NCBI RefSeq assembly: GCF_021228125.1
Contig: NZ_JAJQQS010000018.1
Location: 1 to 64,000 of the forward strand
Reading direction: 5' to 3'
DNA length: 64,000 nucleotides
Source: Streptomyces albireticuli
Lineage (GTDB): Bacteria > Actinomycetota > Actinomycetes > Streptomycetales > Streptomycetaceae
Shown: positions 24,879 to 34,397 of the stretch, piece by piece
Layout: every line of letters starts with the position of its first letter
Position numbering within the stretch: the stretch's first letter is position 1
The notes under the pieces: generated by a model
What the model saw: the letters and a program-made list of their open reading frames with translations, nothing else
Databases searched by the model: none
Told to the model about the DNA's origin: nothing
Translations under genes and position numbers: made by a program

Positions 24879-25943
24879 TCAGCGGCCCTGCAGTCTTTTG
24901 ACGTTGTCTCCGAAGCTCCACGCCCTAGAGCCGTCCCAGTTGGCCGACCACGTCATCAGCCCCTTCAGGCCGCCCCCGTAGGTGTTCCACGCCTGCGACA
25001 CCAGGTTGGGGGTCATGTACCCGCCCCCGGCACCCGGTTGTGCCGGCAGGCCCGGGACCTGTTTGTCGTACGGGACCTTGATCGTGGTGCCCTGGACGAC
25101 GAGGCCCTTGTTCAGGCAGTCGGTCTGGGCGGTGAACCCCTTCACCGTCCCCGCGGAGTACGAGTCACCGGAGCAGCCGTACATGTTGCCGTTGTAGTAC
25201 TGCATGTTCAGCCACCACAGGCGGCCGTTGTCCGCGTACTTCTTCACGATCGGGAGGTACGCGCCCCAGATCGACCCGTACGTCACACTGCCGCCGGTGA
25301 CATAGGCGGTCTCGGGCGCCATCGTGAGGCCGAAGCCGGAGGGCATCCGGGCGAGCACGCCGTCGATGATGCGCATGAGGTTGGCCTGCGAGGCCGACGG
25401 TTTGGTGATGTCGCCGCCGCCGGTGAGGCCGGTCTCGATGTCGATGTCGATGCCGTCGAAGTTGTACGCCTTGAGGATCGGCACCACCGTCTCGACGAAG
25501 CGGTCGGCGACGGTGCTGGAGTTGAGGTCGATCCCGGCGGCCGCGCCGCCTATGGACATGAGGATCGTGGCCCCCGCCGCCTTGGCCTGACACATCTCGG
25601 CCGGGGTCGCGACCTTCACGGTGGCGTCCATCCCGTCCTCCCACAGGACTGTGCCGTCCGGGCGGATGACGGGGAAGGCCTCGTTGAGCACGTTGTAGCC
25701 GTGGTCGCGGAAACGGGCGTCGGTGATCGGAGCCCACCCGAACGGCGGGTGGACGCCGTTGGCCGCGCCGTCCCAGTTCTCCCAGTACCCCTGGAGCACC
25801 TTGCCCGCGGGCTTCGGCTTGACCGCGCAGGTCTCCTCCTTGGTCGGGCCCGCCGCCGCGTCGGCGGGCGGCTGCGCGAGAAAGGCCAGGGCCAGACCGG
25901 CCCCGAGCAGACGTGCCGTTCTGCCGAAGACGCTGTTTCCCAT
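24879..25943 (-). CDS. Secreted GH18 chitinase
   Basis: This 354-residue enzyme has a signal peptide (GRTARLLGAGLALAFLAQPPADA) and a single GH18 catalytic barrel with no chitin-binding module. The catalytic motif DGIDIDIE is at residues 163-170, with Glu170 as the acid/base, and MSIGG (129-133) is the conserved strand 3. It cleaves beta-1,4 GlcNAc links in chitin by substrate-assisted catalysis outside the cell. ATG 25943 is preferred to 25949 because of the GGAGGGG spacing. The promoter holds the 12-base chitinase element that DasR binds, so induction by chitin and repression by DasR is expected. Confidence 0.95.
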   Translation of the reverse strand: MGNSVFGRTARLLGAGLALAFLAQPPADAAAGPTKEETCAVKPKPAGKVLQGYWENWDGAANGVHPPFGWAPITDARFRDHGYNVLNEAFPVIRPDGTVLWEDGMDATVKVATPAEMCQAKAAGATILMSIGGAAAGIDLNSSTVADRFVETVVPILKAYNFDGIDIDIETGLTGGGDITKPSASQANLMRIIDGVLARMPSGFGLTMAPETAYVTGGSVTYGSIWGAYLPIVKKYADNGRLWWLNMQYYNGNMYGCSGDSYSAGTVKGFTAQTDCLNKGLVVQGTTIKVPYDKQVPGLPAQPGAGGGYMTPNLVSQAWNTYGGGLKGLMTWSANWDGSRAWSFGDNVKRLQGR

Positions 25944-26014
25944 CGACATCCCCTCCACGCTCGCCTCCGGCCGCGCCCGACCGCACCGGGGCGCGATGAC
26001 ATCCGGAGGGGGCA

Positions 26015-26056
26015 ATCGTCGGAGCGGCCGGACGGGCCGTCAATAGGTCTGGACCA
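26015..26056 (-). promoter_or_regulatory. Chitinase promoter with DasR-type element
   Basis: On the minus strand, TGGTCCAGACCT (26045-26056) matches the 12-base element of Streptomyces chitinase promoters and the dre consensus. It is followed at once by a -35 TTGACG (26038-26043), a 17-base spacer and a -10-like GACGAT (26015-26020). The site touches the -35 box, which suits repression. Confidence 0.8.
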
Positions 26057-26077
26057 AGTTAGGGAAGTGTGCGCGGC

Positions 26078-27184
26078 TCAGGCGCGGCGTTCGACGGCGA
26101 CGAACGCCGCGTCGTCGTCGAGGGAACCTCCCGCGTGGGCGAGCAGGCTCTCGTGGATCAGCCTGACGAGCCGCGGGGGATCGGTCTCGTTCCAGGCCGC
26201 CACGTTCCCGGCGAGGTCGTAGAAGGCGCCGTGGGAGTCGCGCGCCTCGACGACGCCGTCCGTGTAGAGCAGGAGCACATCGCCGCCGCGGTAGGCGAAC
26301 GTCTCGGACGCGTAGTCGCCCTCCGCCAGCTCGCCGCCCACCCCGAGCGGGAGCGCCGGGTCCCCCGCCGTCAGGAAGGTGACCTTCCCCTCGCGCAGGA
26401 GCAGCGGCGGCGGGTGACCGCAGCTGATCAGCCTGACCAGCTGTTCGTCGGCCGGGACCTCCAGGATCGCGGCGGTCACGAAGCTCTCGCCGTCGTCGGG
26501 CGCGCCCGTGGGCTCCACCGTGTTCCAGTAGACGGCGTTGTGCAGGTGCGCGACGAGCCGCGCCAGCGGAGGGTTGCGGTGGGCGGCCGCGCGGAAGGCG
26601 CCGAGCAGCAGCGCGGCGTCGCCGACGGCGGGCAGGCCCTTGCCGCGCACGTCCCCGATCAGGAAGCGCGTCCCGTACCGCCCGGGCGCCACCGCGTAGA
26701 GGTCGCCGCCGATCTGCGCCTCCGCCTCCGCCGCGACGTAGACGGAGGCGATCCGCAGCGCGCCGACCCGGTCCGGGAGCGGCCGGAGCAGGACCTTCTG
26801 GGCGACGTCGGCGACCGAGCGGACCCGGTCCAGGGCCCGTTCGTGCCGTTCGTGGACGGCCCTGAAGGCCACGACGAAGAGCGAGACCAGGAAGAGTGCC
26901 ACGATCTGCGTCTGGCGGTTGGCCGTCGCCACCCCGCCGAGCAGCACGCCGAGGAGGATCTGGGCGCCGACGGCGAGCACCCCGACCAGGGCCGTGAGCC
27001 TGACGCCGCCGATCATGGCGGCGACCGCCGGCGCCACCACGAGCAGCGGCCCCAGCTGGATGTCCTTGCCGGTCACCAGGTCGAGCACCATGATCACCAC
27101 GATGAGCCCGAACGGTACGGCGAGCAGCGCGGGGCGGTGACGCCACGGCTGCCCGAGACCCGGCGGACGGAGCTGGAGGCGCAT
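26078..27184 (-). CDS. SpoIIE-family PP2C protein phosphatase, membrane-bound
   Basis: This 368-residue protein has three to four N-terminal membrane segments (about residues 20-110). It ends in a SpoIIE-type serine phosphatase domain with IGGDLYAV, LIGDVRGKGLPA, ISCGHPPPLLL and LLLYTDGVVEARD, all metal-binding motifs. Such proteins dephosphorylate anti-anti-sigma factors in sigma-factor switch pathways. Streptomyces has dozens, so the partner cannot be named, and no sigma or anti-sigma gene is near. ATG 27184 has AGGAG very close upstream. Confidence 0.92.
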   Translation of the reverse strand: MRLQLRPPGLGQPWRHRPALLAVPFGLIVVIMVLDLVTGKDIQLGPLLVVAPAVAAMIGGVRLTALVGVLAVGAQILLGVLLGGVATANRQTQIVALFLVSLFVVAFRAVHERHERALDRVRSVADVAQKVLLRPLPDRVGALRIASVYVAAEAEAQIGGDLYAVAPGRYGTRFLIGDVRGKGLPAVGDAALLLGAFRAAAHRNPPLARLVAHLHNAVYWNTVEPTGAPDDGESFVTAAILEVPADEQLVRLISCGHPPPLLLREGKVTFLTAGDPALPLGVGGELAEGDYASETFAYRGGDVLLLYTDGVVEARDSHGAFYDLAGNVAAWNETDPPRLVRLIHESLLAHAGGSLDDDAAFVAVERRA

Positions 27185-27323
27185 GACTCCTGCTTACCTT
27201 CCCGGCGCACCGGGTGCCTCTCCGGCGCGTCCGACACGCCTCCCGCCCCGCGCTTTCGGGCTCCCGCCCCCCCGCGTTGCCGTGGCGCTCCCGCGCCCGC
27301 GTCGCCGTGGCAGGGCCGGAGCT

Positions 27324-27398
27324 CTCGGACGTACGCGCCGGGTCCGGGAGCCTCGGACGTACGCGCCGGGTCCGGAGCCTCGGACGTACGCGATCGGG
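27324..27398. repeat. Short tandem repeat, 27-28 base unit
   Basis: Two and a half copies of a unit starting CTCGGACGTACGCGCCGGGT begin at 27324, 27352 and 27379. They lie between two genes and do not encode a convincing protein. Confidence 0.8.
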
Positions 27399-27440
27399 GC
27401 GGAGGGTCCCCGCTCCGCGCCGTCCCGGGCCGCGGCCCGC

Positions 27441-28190
27441 TCAGCCCTGCGGCTTCAGCGCGACCTCCGGGCTGGACTCCGCCGGGAGGCGGTGGGCGGG
27501 GCAGGTGTCGAGGACCTTCCGCATGGCGGCGCCCTCTTCGGCGGTGACCCAGAGCTTGTACTCCTTCTTCACCGCGATCTGGCGCGCCACATAGGGGCAC
27601 GCGTACGCCTTGTTCGGGGGCAGCCAGGCGGCGGCGTCCTTGTCGCCTTTGGCCCGGTTGGCCGGGCCGTCGGCCGCGATCAGATTGAGGGGATCGTTGG
27701 CCAGGGCCTCACGCTTTCCCTGGGTGAGCTGCTGCGCCCCGGTCCGCCACGCGGCCGAGAGGGCCACGGCGTGGTCGATGTCCACCGGGGAGGACCGGTT
27801 CCCGCGCTGGAAGGAGATCGTCCGGCCGGTGTACGGGTCGGCCAGGGTGCCCGAGGCGATCACGCACTTCTTCCCGCCGTCGAACACGGGGTCCTTCAGA
27901 TCGCGGCGCAGGATGTCGTTCCTGGTGTCGCACTTGTTGCCCGAGCCGGGCGCGTCCGTCTTGTCGGACCAGGCCGGGCCGAACGACTTGGCCCGGTCGT
28001 AGCCCTCCTTCGACGCGGCGGCCTTCACGGGCAGTTCCGCCAGCGCCGCCCGGGCGGTGCCCGGTTTCGCGTCGCTGCCGGAGCGGTGTTTCTCGTCCTC
28101 TTCGCTGGAGCAACCGGCCAGGGCCGCCAGCAGCAGGAGGGAGAGTACGGAGAGAGCGGAACAGGTGTGGGTACGGGCACGAGGGCGCAA
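27441..28190 (-). CDS. HNH-family nuclease-like lipoprotein (DUF1524)
   Basis: This protein of about 249 residues has a lipoprotein signal (ALSVLSLLLLAALAGCSS) with the lipobox Cys, so it is exported and anchored. The mature domain has the DUF1524/HNH pattern: SSPVDIDHAVALSAAW with the DH pair, and DPLNLIAADGPANRAKGDKD with the Asn and Lys residues. Such secreted nucleases are common in Streptomyces and may degrade extracellular DNA. No ATG or GTG fits the signal; the TTG at 28190, preceded by GGAG and GGGG, is the best start. Start is uncertain, function is well supported. Confidence 0.83.
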   Translation of the reverse strand: MRPRARTHTCSALSVLSLLLLAALAGCSSEEDEKHRSGSDAKPGTARAALAELPVKAAASKEGYDRAKSFGPAWSDKTDAPGSGNKCDTRNDILRRDLKDPVFDGGKKCVIASGTLADPYTGRTISFQRGNRSSPVDIDHAVALSAAWRTGAQQLTQGKREALANDPLNLIAADGPANRAKGDKDAAAWLPPNKAYACPYVARQIAVKKEYKLWVTAEEGAAMRKVLDTCPAHRLPAESSPEVALKPQG

Positions 28191-28420
28191 CGGAACCCCA
28201 TCTCCTCGGCGTGGGTCCGTCCGGTCGCCGACGCGGAATCGCGGCGGAACCGCTGCGGGCCCGCGGGAAAACTCCGTTCCGGGAAAGCTGTGCCCGGGGC
28301 CCGTAGCGGAACCACCGGCTTCCCGCCGCGCCTCGACGCATACGGGGATCCCGCCCCTCGGGGCCCGCGCACCGGCGTACGCGCGAGGGGAAAGGGGGCG
28401 TCCGCCGGACACGGACGACG

Positions 28421-28452
28421 CGCGGCCACCACCCGTGAGGACGGTGGCCGCG
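28421..28452 (-). terminator. Terminator of the M6-type protease gene
   Basis: Ten-base arms (28421-28430 and 28443-28452) form a GC-rich hairpin about 30 bases after the protease stop on the minus strand. Confidence 0.6.
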
Positions 28453-28482
28453 GTCCGTAGGGGAGATCGGGAGGCCGCCGGT

Positions 28483-30498
28483 CTACCTCTTCAGGGAGCA
28501 GGTGGCCCTGGCGGTCTTGCTCGGGTCGCTCTCGGAGCGCGCGGTGAGCACGACCTTGCCGTCCCGGTCGGCGCCCGCCTTGGCGTTCACCGCGACCTCG
28601 ACGGGCACGGAGGAGCCGGCCTCGGTGGTGGCGAGCCGGTTGGGGAGCCAGGCGGACCAGCCGCGTCCGGCGGCCGTGGCCGACAGCCGGTACACGTCGG
28701 AGGACAGGTGCGGACCGGTGTCGCCGGCACGGCCGGTGTTGGCGAGGGCGAAGGTGCACACGGCCCGTCCGTCGGTGGGCCGGCCCTGAGCCTTGCCCTG
28801 GCCGAGGGCGAGCCCGCGGGTCTGCGGTCCCGCGCCGTCCAGGGACTTCACGCCGACGCTGTAGGACAGCACCCCGGCGGCGTCGCGCCGCATGTCGAGG
28901 ACGTAGAAGTGCAGCCGGTTGGCCTGGTCGACGTACTCGTACGAGCTGCCGGAGTCGGCGCCCGCGTGCAGGAGCGCGTCGCTGAGCTGCCGGTAGTCCC
29001 CCATGGTGATCTTCTGGGGGGTGCCGTCGGGGCGCAGGAAGTCCACCATGCCGATGTCTTCGGGGTGCGCGTCGATCACCCAGGCGAAGGGGGCGCGGTC
29101 CGCGTTCTTGGTCTTGCTGAGCAGGACCCCGTTGTCGGGTGTGAAGGAGTCCATGCCCATGCGGTCGACGACCTCGACGGTGTAGTTGTCGTAACCCCCG
29201 CCGTCGCAGAGGGGGTCGGTGGCGCGGTCGCAGGCGGGCGACAGGTCGCGGCCCATGGTGATGTTGACGCCGGTGAGGCCCTTGTCTCCGGGCGGCGCGG
29301 AGCGCGCGGTGACGCGGGCGACGACGAGGCCGGAGCCCTTGAGGGCGTCGCGGTCGAGGCGCAGGACGTTCTTCTCGTCGACGATGCCGAGTTTGAGCTT
29401 GTCCCGGAGGACGTGCTGGGCGCCCATGGAGCCGCCGGCGGTGGCGGGGACCTGCCAGCGCGTGTGCGGTCCGCCGGGGCCGTTGAACGAGCCCCGGGAG
29501 AGCATGCCCCAGATGCCCGTGTAGGCGCGGCTCAGCGGAGTGCCGTAGGGGTTGTTGTAGTTGTCCCCGATGCCCAGGATGTGGCTGAGTTCATGGGCGA
29601 AGGTGGCCATGCCGGAGCTCTCGGCCTGGGTGGACGAGCCGCCCGCGGCGTTGGGCCAGATGCGGGCGGCGGCCTGCCAGGACGTCCACGGCACGTAGCG
29701 GGTCTTCGCGGCGTTGCCCCCGCCGGGGATCGCGGAGGGCGGGCCCCAGGCGGCGGGCACGTCCTGCGGGGACGCGAACTTCATCGGGCCGAACTCCTGC
29801 CAGGCGGAGGACTCGTCGACGCCCGCGGTGAGGTAGAAGACGAAGTCGAACTCCGCGGCCTTGTCGGCGCCCACGTCGGCGACCCAGTTGCGCTTGCCGT
29901 CGGTGCGGATGTCCTTGCCGCAGGAGTCGCCGACCGGGCAGGCGCCGGGGTTCATGCCGGGCTCGATGCCGTACTGGTAGGACTTCCACGGCATGCGGTA
30001 GACGCCGAAGGCGGTCAGGTTCACGCCGACGCGGCCTCCGGAGTCCTCCATCCAGTATTCGTTGATGGTGTGACCGTGGTTGAGGGCGCCGGGCTTGTTG
30101 AGGAAGTCCTCGTAGAACTTCGGGACCCGCGCGCGGGGGATGCCGGACGCGCTGGGCAGCGGGTTCCCGAATCGGGCGGCGCCGGGCGGCTTGCTGACCG
30201 AGAACTCCTCGTCGGGGTAGTCCAGGAGCACCAGGGCGCCCTTGAAGGTGCGCTTCGTGGGCTTGAGATCGGGGTCGGCCCAGTTCGTCCCCGGGACCGA
30301 GCGGTACTCGGCCCAGGTCATGTCGTCGGGGTTGCGCCAGTTCTGCGGATCGATCGGCTGGACGAGGGGCGGTCGGACCCGGGGGGCGTCGGGCGTCGCC
30401 CGCGCGGGTCCGGCGGCGACGACGGCCATGACGCCGAGGAGCAGGGCGACGATACTCGACCGCCGTAATCGGCGTGCGCGTCTGGGGCGCGGGAACAC
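28483..30498 (-). CDS. Secreted M6-type zinc metalloprotease
   Basis: This 671-residue protein has a signal peptide (SSIVALLLGVMAVVAAGPARA). Its protease domain has the zinc motif HELSHILGIGDNYNNPYG, where HExxH plus a downstream Asp is the metzincin-like/M6 pattern. The C-terminal 200 residues look like beta-rich accessory domains ending with a paired Cys (ATCSLKR). It would cut extracellular proteins. GTG 30498 has AAGAGGTGA 5 bases upstream. It is monocistronic, with its own terminator, and its substrate is unknown. Confidence 0.88.
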   Translation of the reverse strand: MFPRPRRARRLRRSSIVALLLGVMAVVAAGPARATPDAPRVRPPLVQPIDPQNWRNPDDMTWAEYRSVPGTNWADPDLKPTKRTFKGALVLLDYPDEEFSVSKPPGAARFGNPLPSASGIPRARVPKFYEDFLNKPGALNHGHTINEYWMEDSGGRVGVNLTAFGVYRMPWKSYQYGIEPGMNPGACPVGDSCGKDIRTDGKRNWVADVGADKAAEFDFVFYLTAGVDESSAWQEFGPMKFASPQDVPAAWGPPSAIPGGGNAAKTRYVPWTSWQAAARIWPNAAGGSSTQAESSGMATFAHELSHILGIGDNYNNPYGTPLSRAYTGIWGMLSRGSFNGPGGPHTRWQVPATAGGSMGAQHVLRDKLKLGIVDEKNVLRLDRDALKGSGLVVARVTARSAPPGDKGLTGVNITMGRDLSPACDRATDPLCDGGGYDNYTVEVVDRMGMDSFTPDNGVLLSKTKNADRAPFAWVIDAHPEDIGMVDFLRPDGTPQKITMGDYRQLSDALLHAGADSGSSYEYVDQANRLHFYVLDMRRDAAGVLSYSVGVKSLDGAGPQTRGLALGQGKAQGRPTDGRAVCTFALANTGRAGDTGPHLSSDVYRLSATAAGRGWSAWLPNRLATTEAGSSVPVEVAVNAKAGADRDGKVVLTARSESDPSKTARATCSLKR

Positions 30499-30688
30499 GG
30501 CTCACCTCTTGCCTGAACGTCATCGGATGCGGACATGACAAGCTGTTCGAGTGTGCCTAGCGTGGCCAAGGTAGAGCTGGGGGACGGCAGGACGCCAGAG
30601 TGCAGGCACGATGTTCGTGGGGCGCCGCCGAAGGCCGTCCGGCCCTGCTCGACCGAGGGTCGCGCTCGGACGGACCGCCGGCGATCGG

Positions 30689-31723
30689 TCAGTAGTCGAT
30701 CCTGAACATGTAGCGCCGCTTGTCCGGACCGTGGCCCCGCACCGCCTCCAGGTGCTGGGAGAACCGGGTCGTCACCGTCGCGAGCGCCAGCGGGCCGATC
30801 GCCCCCCGCGCCGCCGCGGGCACGCCCGGGAGCCTCAGCTCCGCCGTGTCGATGTAGTGGGCCTTCTTCGTGTGCCGGTCGAGGAAGGCCCGCGCGCGTT
30901 CGGCCAGCGGGCGGGTCGCGTCCTCGCCGAGGAAGAGGAGGACGGCCTGCTCCGCCGTGACGATCTCGAAGGCGCCGTGGAAGAACTCGCCCGCGTGGAA
31001 GGCGGCGGCGTGCTTCCACTGCTTCTCCAGCAGATGGCACATGGCGAAGGCGTACGCCTCGCCGTACTGGGGGCCCGAGGCCAGGACGTAGGTGACGGGC
31101 TCGTCGGCCAGCGCGGTGGCGAGGGCGTGGTTGAGCTCCTCGGTCTCCTCCAGCGTCGCGTACAGCGCGTCGGGCAGCGCCTCGTACGCGGCGCGGACGG
31201 TGGCGCGGTCACCTTCCCCCTCCGCGCCGGCCGCTTCGAGGAACGCGTGGGCGAACTGGCCGAGCAGGACCTGCCGGGGCGCCACGACGGTCTCGTCGCT
31301 CCGGTAGGTCCAGACCGCGTCGGACATCCCGGCCAGCGGGCTGTCGCCGGCGCGGGTGACGGCGGCGACGCGGGCTCCGGCCGCGCGGGCCAGGCGCGCG
31401 GCGGCGAGGGACTCCTTGGTGGTCCCCGTGTGCGAGCTGACCAGGACGACCGAGCCCTCGCCCAGGGTGGCCGGCCGGCGGTGGGTGAACTCGGCGCTGG
31501 TCAGGCACCGGACGGGGAACGGCGCTCCGGCCTCCAGCAGGAAGTGCGCCGGGCAGGCGTCGGCCAGCGCGCCCCCGCAGCCGACGAGGAAGACGCCGGA
31601 CACGCCCGCCGCGAAGGCGCCGGCCGCGAAGTCGCGGACGGCCCCGTACTGGCCGAGCGCGAAGGCGACGGTGTCTCTGAAGTCCTGGGGTATCGGCTGG
31701 AGCGGGGTGGCGGTGGTGGTCAC
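30689..31723 (-). CDS. SIS-domain protein, fructosamine deglycase (FrlB)-like
   Basis: This 344-residue protein has two SIS domains: FLVGCGGALADACPAHFLLE and SSHTGTTKESLAAARLARAAGA mark the first sugar-phosphate site; a second lies near 190-300 with KQWKHAAAFHAGEFFHG. The arrangement matches FrlB and related deglycases, which release an amino acid from a 6-phosphofructosyl amine. No kinase or uptake gene is adjacent, so the substrate is unproven. GTG 31723 has GAGGGG about 5-6 bases upstream. An alternative is a glucosamine-type isomerase. Confidence 0.85.
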   Translation of the reverse strand: MTTTATPLQPIPQDFRDTVAFALGQYGAVRDFAAGAFAAGVSGVFLVGCGGALADACPAHFLLEAGAPFPVRCLTSAEFTHRRPATLGEGSVVLVSSHTGTTKESLAAARLARAAGARVAAVTRAGDSPLAGMSDAVWTYRSDETVVAPRQVLLGQFAHAFLEAAGAEGEGDRATVRAAYEALPDALYATLEETEELNHALATALADEPVTYVLASGPQYGEAYAFAMCHLLEKQWKHAAAFHAGEFFHGAFEIVTAEQAVLLFLGEDATRPLAERARAFLDRHTKKAHYIDTAELRLPGVPAAARGAIGPLALATVTTRFSQHLEAVRGHGPDKRRYMFRIDY

Positions 31724-31831
31724 GGGTGCCCCTCATCGTCGAAGGTGCGGTGGGAGTGCCGGTCGGTGTCCGGCGCCTTTCCCTTACCCGCCCCGCCCCA
31801 AGGGCATCTCCTGGAAATAGCCCACCGCCGG

Positions 31832-32683
31832 CTAACCCGCGCGCCGCCCGTGCATCACACCCCAGCGCAGCTTCCCCCCGCGCGCCGCCTCCGCCCACAC
31901 CGGCAGGTTCTCCAGCAGGTGGTCGACGTACGCGCCGCTGACGGTCCTCCGGAGCTCCCCCTCGCGCGCGTGCGTCTCCGCCGTCAGCCGTGTGTAGTGG
32001 GTGAGAAGTTGCTCGCTGTGGTCGTCGAAGCCGACGTCCGTCAAGGCGAGTTCGGTGAGTCGCCGGTGGTACGAGGACGGGGTGGCCAGTGTGTCCACGC
32101 CGAGGCGGGACACGGCCGGGCGGAGCGCCTCCGCGGGGGTGTCCTCGGCGGCCATGATGTCGGTGAAGGCCAGCGCGCCGCCGGGGGCGAGGACCCGTGC
32201 CGCCTCGCCCAGCGCCCTGGCGCGGTCATCGCTGTGGCAGAGGGCTTCCAGGGAGCAGACGGCGTCGAAGTGGCCGTCGGTGAAGGGGATGTCGTGGAAC
32301 GATCCGGTGACGACCTCGACGAGGCCGGCCAGGCCGCGCTCGGCGTTGGTGGCGCGGTGGTGCGCGTTCTGGGCGGCGCTGAGGTTGAGCGCGACGACGC
32401 GGCAGCCGAAGCGTTCCGCCAGATAGCGGGCGGTCCCGCCGTAGCCGGAGCCGAGGTCCAGTACGGAGCGGCCGGGGCCGAGCCGGTCGGCGAGCCGGTC
32501 CGCCACCCGTGCGACGGTGCGGCGGGAGGCGGCCGCGACGGGCTCGTCAGGGCGCAGGTAGATGCCGGTGTGGATGTCCTCGCCGCCCCATATGGAGCGG
32601 TAGAAGGCGTCGACGTCGGTGGAGTCGTAGTAGCGGCGCGTCGCGTCCTCGCCGGCGCCCGGCGTGCTGGTGTCCTGGCTCAT
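31832..32683 (-). CDS. SAM-dependent methyltransferase, sarcosine/dimethylglycine type
   Basis: This 283-residue class I methyltransferase has motif I VLDLGSGYGGTARYLAERFG and the later VLAPGGALAFTDIM. The DLGSGYGGTARYLA stretch and YYDSTDVDAFYRSIWGGEDIHTG at the N-terminus resemble the enzymes that methylate sarcosine and dimethylglycine to betaine. That would give the osmoprotectant glycine betaine, but this is a resemblance only. ATG 32683 has GAGGT 8 bases upstream. It lies 109 bases downstream-to-upstream of the SIS gene on the same strand. Confidence 0.82.
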   Translation of the reverse strand: MSQDTSTPGAGEDATRRYYDSTDVDAFYRSIWGGEDIHTGIYLRPDEPVAAASRRTVARVADRLADRLGPGRSVLDLGSGYGGTARYLAERFGCRVVALNLSAAQNAHHRATNAERGLAGLVEVVTGSFHDIPFTDGHFDAVCSLEALCHSDDRARALGEAARVLAPGGALAFTDIMAAEDTPAEALRPAVSRLGVDTLATPSSYHRRLTELALTDVGFDDHSEQLLTHYTRLTAETHAREGELRRTVSGAYVDHLLENLPVWAEAARGGKLRWGVMHGRRAG

Positions 32684-32807
32684 CGGTGCTGACCTCGCTC
32701 GTCGTCGATCGGGACCGGCCGGGTTCAGCCTCTCCACCCGGCCGACGACGATCACAGGGACGAACCGGCCAAGTTCGATCAGTCTTACGGGCCCTTGGTC
32801 CCCGGCG

Positions 32808-34397
32808 TCACCCGCCGCCCGCGAGTTCCCCGCTCAGCGCGCCGTGCAGCTTCGCGCTCTCCCCGGCGAGCCCGGTGATCTCCACCGTCTTCCCGCGCTG
32901 CGCGTACTTGGCCTCGACCGCGTCCAGCGCGGCCACGGAGGAGGCGTCCCAGACACGGGCCCCGGAGAGGTCGACGACGACCGTGCCGGGGTCGCCCGCG
33001 TAGTCGAAGCGGCCGACCAGGTCGTCGGACGAGGCGAAGAAGAGCTCGCCGGTCACCGTGTAGACGACCCGTTCGCCGCCGGGCGCGAGGGCGGCCTCGA
33101 CGTGGATGACTCGGGCGACCCGCCTGGCGAAGACGGCCATGGCGGCGAGGGAGCCGACGATCACGCCGACGGCGAGGTTGTGGGTGGCGACGACACAGCC
33201 GACGGTGACGACCATCACGGCGATCTCGCCCGCGGGCATACGTCTGAGGGTCTTCGGGGCGACGGAGTGCCAGTCGAACGCGGCGACCGACACCATGATC
33301 ATGACGGCGACGAGGGCGGCCATGGGGATGTCGGAGACTACGGGGCCGAAGACGACGCACAGGACCAGCAGGAACGCCCCGGCCAGGAACGTCGACAGCC
33401 GGGTGCGGGCGCCGGACACCCGTACATTGATCATCGTCTGGCCGATCACCGCGCAGCCGCCCATGCCGCCGAGGAAGCCGGTCACGATGTTGGCGACGCC
33501 CTGGCCCATGGACTCGCGCCTCTTGTCGGAGGGGGTGTCGGTGAGGTCGTCGACGAGCCGCGCGGTCAGCAGCGACTCCATCAGCCCGACCAGGGCCATC
33601 GCCAGCGCGTAGGGGGCGATCGTCGTGAGGGTCCCGACCGTGAGCGGCACGTCCGGCAGGCCGGGGACCGGCAGGGCCGAGGGCAGGTCGCCCCGGTCCC
33701 CCACCGTCGGCACCGCGATGCCCGCGGCCACGGTCACCACGGTGAGGGCGACGACGGAGACCAGGGGCGCGGGCACGGCCTTGGTGATCCTGGGGAACAG
33801 CACCATCAGCCCGATTCCGGCGGCGACGAGCGGGTAGACGGCCCAGGGCACGTCCCGCAGTTCGGGCACCTGGGCCAGGAAGACCAGGATGGCCAGGGAG
33901 TTGACGAACCCGACCATCACGCCGCGCGGGACGAACCGCATCAGCTTCGCGACGCCGAGCGCGCCCAGGACGATCTGGAAGACACCGGCGAGGACGACAC
34001 AGGCGATCAGGTACCCCAGGCCGTGTTCCCGGTTGAGGGGCGCGATGACGAGGGCGACGGCCCCGGTCGCCGCCGAGATCATGGCGGGTCGGCCGCCCAC
34101 GACGGCGGTGGTGACCGCCATGGTGAACGAGGCGAAGAGGCCGACGCTCGGGGCGACCCCGGCGATCACCGAGAACGAGATCGCCTCGGGGATCAGGGCC
34201 AGCGCCACGACGAGGCCGGCCAGGACCTCGGTGCGCAGGACCTTCGGGGCGAGCCAGGACGGACGGGAGCCGCGCCACCGCGCGCCCCGGGACGATATGG
34301 AGGAGGGCAAGGAGAGGTACCTGTCGGGATCGGGCTCCGCCCGGGGCCTCGTCGGCCGGGCACGGTGAGGGGGCCGGGCGTGACCGGCACCGGGCAA
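32808..34397 (-). CDS. SulP-family anion transporter with STAS domain
   Basis: This protein of up to 529 residues has 10-12 membrane segments beginning VLAGLVVALALIPEAISFSV and GLFASF, the SulP signature. A C-terminal STAS domain follows (about 415-520) with VVVDLSGARVWDASSVAALD. It takes up sulfate, bicarbonate or similar anions. The start is unclear: the TTG at 34397 is the earliest possible codon and no good ribosome site exists; the true start may lie up to about 35 codons downstream. No carbonic anhydrase gene is fused or adjacent. Confidence 0.85.
   Translation of the reverse strand: MPGAGHARPPHRARPTRPRAEPDPDRYLSLPSSISSRGARWRGSRPSWLAPKVLRTEVLAGLVVALALIPEAISFSVIAGVAPSVGLFASFTMAVTTAVVGGRPAMISAATGAVALVIAPLNREHGLGYLIACVVLAGVFQIVLGALGVAKLMRFVPRGVMVGFVNSLAILVFLAQVPELRDVPWAVYPLVAAGIGLMVLFPRITKAVPAPLVSVVALTVVTVAAGIAVPTVGDRGDLPSALPVPGLPDVPLTVGTLTTIAPYALAMALVGLMESLLTARLVDDLTDTPSDKRRESMGQGVANIVTGFLGGMGGCAVIGQTMINVRVSGARTRLSTFLAGAFLLVLCVVFGPVVSDIPMAALVAVMIMVSVAAFDWHSVAPKTLRRMPAGEIAVMVVTVGCVVATHNLAVGVIVGSLAAMAVFARRVARVIHVEAALAPGGERVVYTVTGELFFASSDDLVGRFDYAGDPGTVVVDLSGARVWDASSVAALDAVEAKYAQRGKTVEITGLAGESAKLHGALSGELAGGG

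Noticed and set aside
28199-28201. ATG at 28201 as the start of the HNH lipoprotein
   Set aside because: It is in a different frame from the lipoprotein signal.
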